Source: UBA1715 sp045615765 (GTDB lineage Bacteria; Bacteroidota; Bacteroidia; Bacteroidales; UBA1715). Taken from it: DNA of 64,000 nt. Below, piece after piece: positions 59,506 through 64,000 of the stretch. Numbering within the stretch: position 1 is the stretch's first letter; every line of letters starts with the position of its first letter. Below the pieces are notes generated by a model. The model had not been told where the DNA came from. It saw only the letters and a list, made by a program, of their open reading frames with translations, and did no database searches. Location of the stretch: positions 1 to 64,000 of the forward strand of contig JAZLFM010000014.1 of assembly GCA_045615765.1 (NCBI GenBank), written 5' to 3'. Both the position numbers and the translations under genes were made by a program.

Positions 59506-62500
59506 TTATTTCTTTATAAAACTTGATCTTGCTTTTACCTTATGGTTATTTGAAACAACAATATAATATAAGCCTGATGTCAAATTATTCACTGATATTT
59601 CCTGATTTTCTGAATCTGCAGTAAGAGTCATCACTGTCTTTCCTGAAGCAGAAACGAATTGAATCAAATCACCTTCTGTAACGCCCGCAACAGTAATCAT
59701 TGAACTTGCAACTGAAGGATAAGCAAGAATAGATGTTGCAACTATATCGTCAACCGCAGTAGTAGCCATGTGATATTCAAAATTAGGAACAGAAGCACCA
59801 TATAATGAACTCAATGAGTTACCTTTATATTCAATAACGATATCATTTGGATCATCGATATATGAACCAAGAGAAATTACAATTCGGTTAGGATTCAATG
59901 GCCACAATGAAACATTTTTCACATTGTACATTGGGATTTCTTTTCCATAAACATATAATTCTGAATAAACATTTGGAGCAGGCTCACTCATACTTTCTGC
60001 GAAGTCAAGATATAACTGATCGCCCTTCAAACTCATTTCTACAGAGATGATTTCAGGAACCTTTGTTACAACTACAACCATTCTATCGCTTAATGCTGCA
60101 TTATTTGTATAAGAAACAGAGATTGCTGTACTACCAGCTTGTTTTGCCTCAATCATACCTGAACCATATACCTGAGCAACTGAATTATTTGAAGATGTCC
60201 AAGTAAAGTTTGTATAATCTGAAGTTGCACCTACAGGATTCAAAATTAATTCTGGAGTATATTTTTGACCTTCCACCAAATAGATTTTGTCAGCCTCAAA
60301 TGCAACACTTGTTAACTCATTCTTGATTTCAGAGTTCAAGAATGCTGTGATTGCATTTTGTAATGATAACACAGCCGAATTAACAATATTTTGACTTGTT
60401 GGATTGCTGTTCAACACATTATTAGCGGCAGCAATTTCATTTTGCAACATATTGAAACTTTCAGCAGGAATATTGCCAACAGAAGTTCCTTTCTTAGATT
60501 CATTTATAGAAGCAGTTGTTATAGCCTCTTGAATTTTTTGTTGCAACTTAGACAAATCTACGCCATCAATTTTGCTTGCCATAAATGCATCCATAGCAGC
60601 CTTTAAGTCAGCAACTTGCTTGTCTAAATCTGCTTGTGTATATGACATATAATCATCATAATAACTTTGTGCTACTCGAATTGCTTGATTCAATATCACC
60701 TTCGCTGACGATGGGTATAGATTGTCATCGGCATACATTGCAGAAATACTGTTTGCAAGCGTAATGGTTTGTCCCAATTCTGTTCTATCAAGAGTTGCAC
60801 CTTTCGTAACAGTAATCTTTGTTGTAGCAGTGTTAGAACAACCATTCAAATCTTCGTATGTATAAGAGATAGTATAAACACCCACACCTACAGAAGGGTC
60901 AAACTTAGAACCAGTCACTCCGTTTCCACTAAATACACCACCTGCAGGAGAAGCCGAGATAGCAACAGGAGAATCGTCTGTTGTTAAAGCATCTACCGAC
61001 GAAACCGAAACTAATGGTAATTCATATACATGCAAAGCAACCTTTGTTGCAGGACTTTGACAAGTTGTCTTTTGTACTACATAGTAATAATATGTACCAG
61101 CAGCAGTAACACTTGGACTAAATGTTTTTGTTGAAGCAACTGATTTCGTTAATGCAGCATCAGAATACCATACTACAGAATTTGTTGCGCTTGTTGAGAA
61201 TGAAGGAGCTATTCCTTCAGCACACATTGATTGTTCGGCTTTACTAACAACAGGAGCAGTCAAATCACAATCAGATATTTGTAAACTTACTGGAGTTTTT
61301 TCAGATGAACATCCTGTCGATTTATTTGATACTACTACATAATATGTATATGTTCCTATTTCTGTTTGTTTTGTAGGGAAACTGCTTCCTGTACCAACCG
61401 AAGCATTATTGTAATACCATGTTACAGTATTATCTGTACTTGTTGCAACTTTCAAATCAGGAATAGTTGAACCAAATGTTGCAGTAACATCAGTCACAGT
61501 AAATTCAGGAGCTTCATTAATAGAATATGTAACAGTTGTTGCTTGGCTATAGCATCCATCTACATATTGTTTTACTAAATATGTTCCCGCTACAGCAGGA
61601 GAATATGTATTGCCCTTTGAAAGTTCAGTATTGTCGGCAGAATACCAAATTGAAACAACATCTGCACTAAATGTACCTTTTTCACCTTCGCAAACCGAAA
61701 CATTTGATACAACTGGTTTTGCAGGAATAGCATTTTCTATCAATGTTACAGGAACCTTAGTACTTTCACAACCTGCTAATTCTTGATACACCAAGTATCT
61801 TCCTGTTGTCGCCGTAGAGAAAGAGTTTGTAGAACTTACTTTCTTACCACTTTCATCTTCCCAAATCCAAGTTGCTTTTGCATCACCTGTTGCTAAGAAT
61901 GTAACCTTTTCTGATGTCCCAGCACAAATTGATTGTGTTGCATTAGTAACTCTAGGAGCAGACAAATTACAATCTTTCACAACCGTCACTGTTACTTGAG
62001 CAGACTTGCTAGAACCATCTTCGGTAGTTACAGTTACTGTAATAACGACATCAGTATTTTCCTCAACAGCCGAAGCAGAAACAACACCATCTTCTACAGA
62101 AACTATAGAAGAAGATGCAGACCATGTAATATTCTTTATTGAAGCATCGGAAGGATTTATAACAACATAATTTGATATATCTACAAAATTACCTTCTGGA
62201 ACTGTCAAGTCTTTTGTATTATTGAATGACACTGATTCTACAGGAGCTACTACAGAAATCTCACAACTAACAGACTTTGTATTTGTATATGTAGATGTTG
62301 CAGTAATTGTTGCTGTACCAGCACCAACGGCAGTAATTTTTCCATTTGCATCTACAGTTACAACCTTAGGATTTGAAGAAACCCAAGAAACTGTTGTAGG
62401 TGCTTCTTTAGGAGTAATAGTTAGAACGAAGCCATCATACACATCACCTTTTTCCAAAGAAAGATTTTCTGTATTCAAAGTAATTGTTTCTACCGCAGGA

Positions 62501-63999
62501 GCTTCACAATTATCAATAGAGAAAGTCACTTTCGATTCACCATAGCAACCATTTTGATCTTCATAAGCATATGCTACTGTATGAGAGCCAACAGACAAAC
62601 TAGAAGGAACGAAATCTTCTGCAATGATATCATCAATTGTAAAATCACCACCTGCTAAATCAGCAGAAAGAATAACTTTTGTATCAGAATCAGAGCAATA
62701 TGATTTTTCGATAGAGATTACTGGTTCTGGCAAAGCATTTACCGTCAACGTTGCTGTAGCTTTTTCGCTCACACAACCATTCACGATTTGTTCTACGCTA
62801 TATGTGTATTCTTTTGCAGTTGTTACTGCTACTGTTTGAATTGATTCTGTTCCTTTTGCAACGCCATTTTCGTCATACCATTGAAGAGTTGCACCAGCAG
62901 CAAGGCTACCCGACATTCTCACAATATAGTCTGCTGTTGAGTTCAAACAAGCTTTTGTTGCGTCTGTCTTTGGAGTTGCTGGTTTTGGAGCAACAGCTAC
63001 TACTACAGAAGCACGTGGACCTTCGCATCCAGGATTTTGAGATGCATAATATGTACCAGCAGCTGTAGGATTGAATGTTGCACCAGTACCTAATTGTTTT
63101 CCACCAGTCACAGCATCGTACCATACAATATTCTTACCTGTTGCAGACAATGTTGGGAATTCTGTAGAGCCCTCGCAAACAGCATCTACATCTGCAATAG
63201 AAGGAGCCTCTGTAGAACAAGAAGTAACAGAGAATGTAACTGCTACAAATTCACTTTCACAAGAATTTTCCGTATTTGTTACATAAAATGTATATACTTT
63301 TTCAGCAGCTGTTGAAACAGATGGAGTATAAGTTGCACCTGTTCCTACTTTTGTTTTTGCATCATTATACCAAGTTATTATTCCAGAACCTGTTGCAGAT
63401 AACTCAGGAACTGTACCATTTATTTCCACTGTTGCAGGAGTTGCAGTTGGAATAGCAGGAGTTGTTACTACAATATCAACATCTTTACTTGCACTACACA
63501 AATCTGTTGACACTGTGTATGTAATTGTACTTGATCCATTTTCAGGAGAGAAAGAAGAACCTGTAACACCAGTACCAGACCATACACCGCCAGCTGGAGT
63601 TGCAGTTAATGTTTGTGCAGCATCGGCAGCACACATAGTTGTTTTTACCGAAGTCACATCTATCACTGGAGCAGCTTCAATAGTCAAAGTTACTGCGCGA
63701 CGTTCTACACTTTCGCAAGTTCCATCATTTTTAGCAACATAGAACTGATATTCTCCAGCAGCAGTTTTTCCATGTTTGAAAGCATTACCTGAATATAACG
63801 CCGTTCCACCTGTTTCTGCAGCGTACCAAACTGCAACATCTGTTTTATTTGCAAACGAAGCAGCAAGTGTTGCTGTAACATCGCTAGAGCAATATGAAGC
63901 ATCTGGAATTTCTGTCGCCGTTGGAACAGAAGCTGTACAAGATTCTTGTACAAAAGTAACAGTATAGTCAGTAGTTGTTCCATCTTCTGCTGTTACCGT
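59506..63999 (-). CDS. Giant T9SS-sorted adhesin, 5' end outside window
   Basis: About 1,497 residues are visible, and the frame is open to the window edge, so the N terminus and signal peptide lie beyond it. The domains, in protein order, are: several Ig-like repeats with C.....(W/V)Y and AGTYY patterns; a BIG2 pair (from ITLNTENLSLEKGD, with VSWVSSNPKVVTVDANGKIT); three or four more Ig-like repeats; a helical FIVAR-like segment of about 160 residues (from TELGQTITLANSI, with two similar halves); a further BIG2 domain (KIYLVEGQKY); and a type A T9SS C-terminal domain of about 80 residues. The final residues are ARSSFIKK. It is a surface adhesin or biofilm protein. Confidence 0.88.
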   Translation of the reverse strand, partial: TVTAEDGTTTDYTVTFVQESCTASVPTATEIPDASYCSSDVTATLAASFANKTDVAVWYAAETGGTALYSGNAFKHGKTAAGEYQFYVAKNDGTCESVERRAVTLTIEAAPVIDVTSVKTTMCAADAAQTLTATPAGGVWSGTGVTGSSFSPENGSSTITYTVSTDLCSASKDVDIVVTTPAIPTATPATVEINGTVPELSATGSGIITWYNDAKTKVGTGATYTPSVSTAAEKVYTFYVTNTENSCESEFVAVTFSVTSCSTEAPSIADVDAVCEGSTEFPTLSATGKNIVWYDAVTGGKQLGTGATFNPTAAGTYYASQNPGCEGPRASVVVAVAPKPATPKTDATKACLNSTADYIVRMSGSLAAGATLQWYDENGVAKGTESIQTVAVTTAKEYTYSVEQIVNGCVSEKATATLTVNALPEPVISIEKSYCSDSDTKVILSADLAGGDFTIDDIIAEDFVPSSLSVGSHTVAYAYEDQNGCYGESKVTFSIDNCEAPAVETITLNTENLSLEKGDVYDGFVLTITPKEAPTTVSWVSSNPKVVTVDANGKITAVGAGTATITATSTYTNTKSVSCEISVVAPVESVSFNNTKDLTVPEGNFVDISNYVVINPSDASIKNITWSASSSIVSVEDGVVSASAVEENTDVVITVTVTTEDGSSKSAQVTVTVVKDCNLSAPRVTNATQSICAGTSEKVTFLATGDAKATWIWEDESGKKVSSTNSFSTATTGRYLVYQELAGCESTKVPVTLIENAIPAKPVVSNVSVCEGEKGTFSADVVSIWYSADNTELSKGNTYSPAVAGTYLVKQYVDGCYSQATTVTYSINEAPEFTVTDVTATFGSTIPDLKVATSTDNTVTWYYNNASVGTGSSFPTKQTEIGTYTYYVVVSNKSTGCSSEKTPVSLQISDCDLTAPVVSKAEQSMCAEGIAPSFSTSATNSVVWYSDAALTKSVASTKTFSPSVTAAGTYYYYVVQKTTCQSPATKVALHVYELPLVSVSSVDALTTDDSPVAISASPAGGVFSGNGVTGSKFDPSVGVGVYTISYTYEDLNGCSNTATTKITVTKGATLDRTELGQTITLANSISAMYADDNLYPSSAKVILNQAIRVAQSYYDDYMSYTQADLDKQVADLKAAMDAFMASKIDGVDLSKLQQKIQEAITTASINESKKGTSVGNIPAESFNMLQNEIAAANNVLNSNPTSQNIVNSAVLSLQNAITAFLNSEIKNELTSVAFEADKIYLVEGQKYTPELILNPVGATSDYTNFTWTSSNNSVAQVYGSGMIEAKQAGSTAISVSYTNNAALSDRMVVVVTKVPEIISVEMSLKGDQLYLDFAESMSEPAPNVYSELYVYGKEIPMYNVKNVSLWPLNPNRIVISLGSYIDDPNDIVIEYKGNSLSSLYGASVPNFEYHMATTAVDDIVATSILAYPSVASSMITVAGVTEGDLIQFVSASGKTVMTLTADSENQEISVNNLTSGLYYIVVSNNHKVKARSSFIKK

Positions 64000-64000
64000 T

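Noticed and set aside
59506..63999. CRISPR-like or tandem DNA repeats in the giant adhesin
   Set aside because: The similarity is at protein-domain level only; the DNA repeats are diverged and not regularly spaced.

Overview
The window is a chromosomal stretch of an AT-rich member of the Bacteroidetes, most likely order Bacteroidales. The evidence is threefold. Promoters fit the phylum's TTG / TAnnTTTG consensus and Shine-Dalgarno sites are absent. Several secreted proteins end in type IX secretion (T9SS) sorting domains, and a PorE-like T9SS protein is present. ATP-synthase genes run atpB-E-F-H-A-G without atpD/atpC. No prophage, CRISPR array or rRNA operon was seen; the only tRNA is tRNA-Pro(UGG). 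I cannot name a genus.

Layout. 1-9.6 kb: gapA, an RluA-family pseudouridine synthase, a TPR protein with the PorE-like OmpA protein, pckA, and a heptose-kinase-like gene coupled to a sigma-54-type response regulator that lacks a DNA-binding domain. 9.6-12.6 kb: a Trk potassium-uptake operon (trkA, an unannotated 58-residue two-helix membrane protein, trkH). 12.7-16.6 kb: a T9SS-sorted GLUG-repeat surface protein split by a frameshift in a G6 tract. 16.7-25.3 kb: an LtaS-like sulfatase-fold enzyme, metH, and an envelope operon (lipoprotein, DUF4468-like protein, polysaccharide deacetylase). 25.3-31.3 kb: asd, an aroE-aroK fusion, aroA and a lamin-tail-domain exported protein. 31.4-34.7 kb: MscS channel, toxin-antitoxin pair, small lipoprotein and a REP-associated transposase (RAYT). 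34.8-39.9 kb: ATP synthase operon. 40-44.2 kb: aspS, tadA, an OmpH-like protein, ubiX and an ABC ATPase. 44.4-52.7 kb: a TolB-like propeller, Xaa-Pro aminopeptidase, LytS/LytTR two-component system, greA, HIT hydrolase, a deacetylase-like protein and aroC. 52.7-56.6 kb: accessory genes, namely a retropepsin pair, a four-gene TerB / membrane coiled-coil / vWA-like lipoprotein / DUF3761 operon, and a structured 6S-like RNA. 56.6-64 kb: lysA, tRNA-Pro, a YD-repeat-like secreted protein and a giant T9SS adhesin running off the window end.

How it works together. gapA and pckA serve central carbon metabolism. asd, lysA, metH, aroE-K, aroA and aroC serve aspartate-family and aromatic amino-acid synthesis. 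PorE, the two CTD-A surface proteins and the lamin-tail protein belong to T9SS-dependent surface display.

The parts most worth follow-up are four. First, a RAYT gene carries two REP-like palindromes inside its own reading frame, with related GTAG hairpins scattered within about 11 kb. Second, the TerB operon looks like an uncharacterised envelope stress system. Third, a hidden small protein lies in the Trk operon. Fourth, a 6S-like RNA sits upstream of the TerB operon.

The only gene-free stretch over 300 bases is 56258-56575, which holds the structured RNA, its promoter, an inverted repeat and the lysA terminator.
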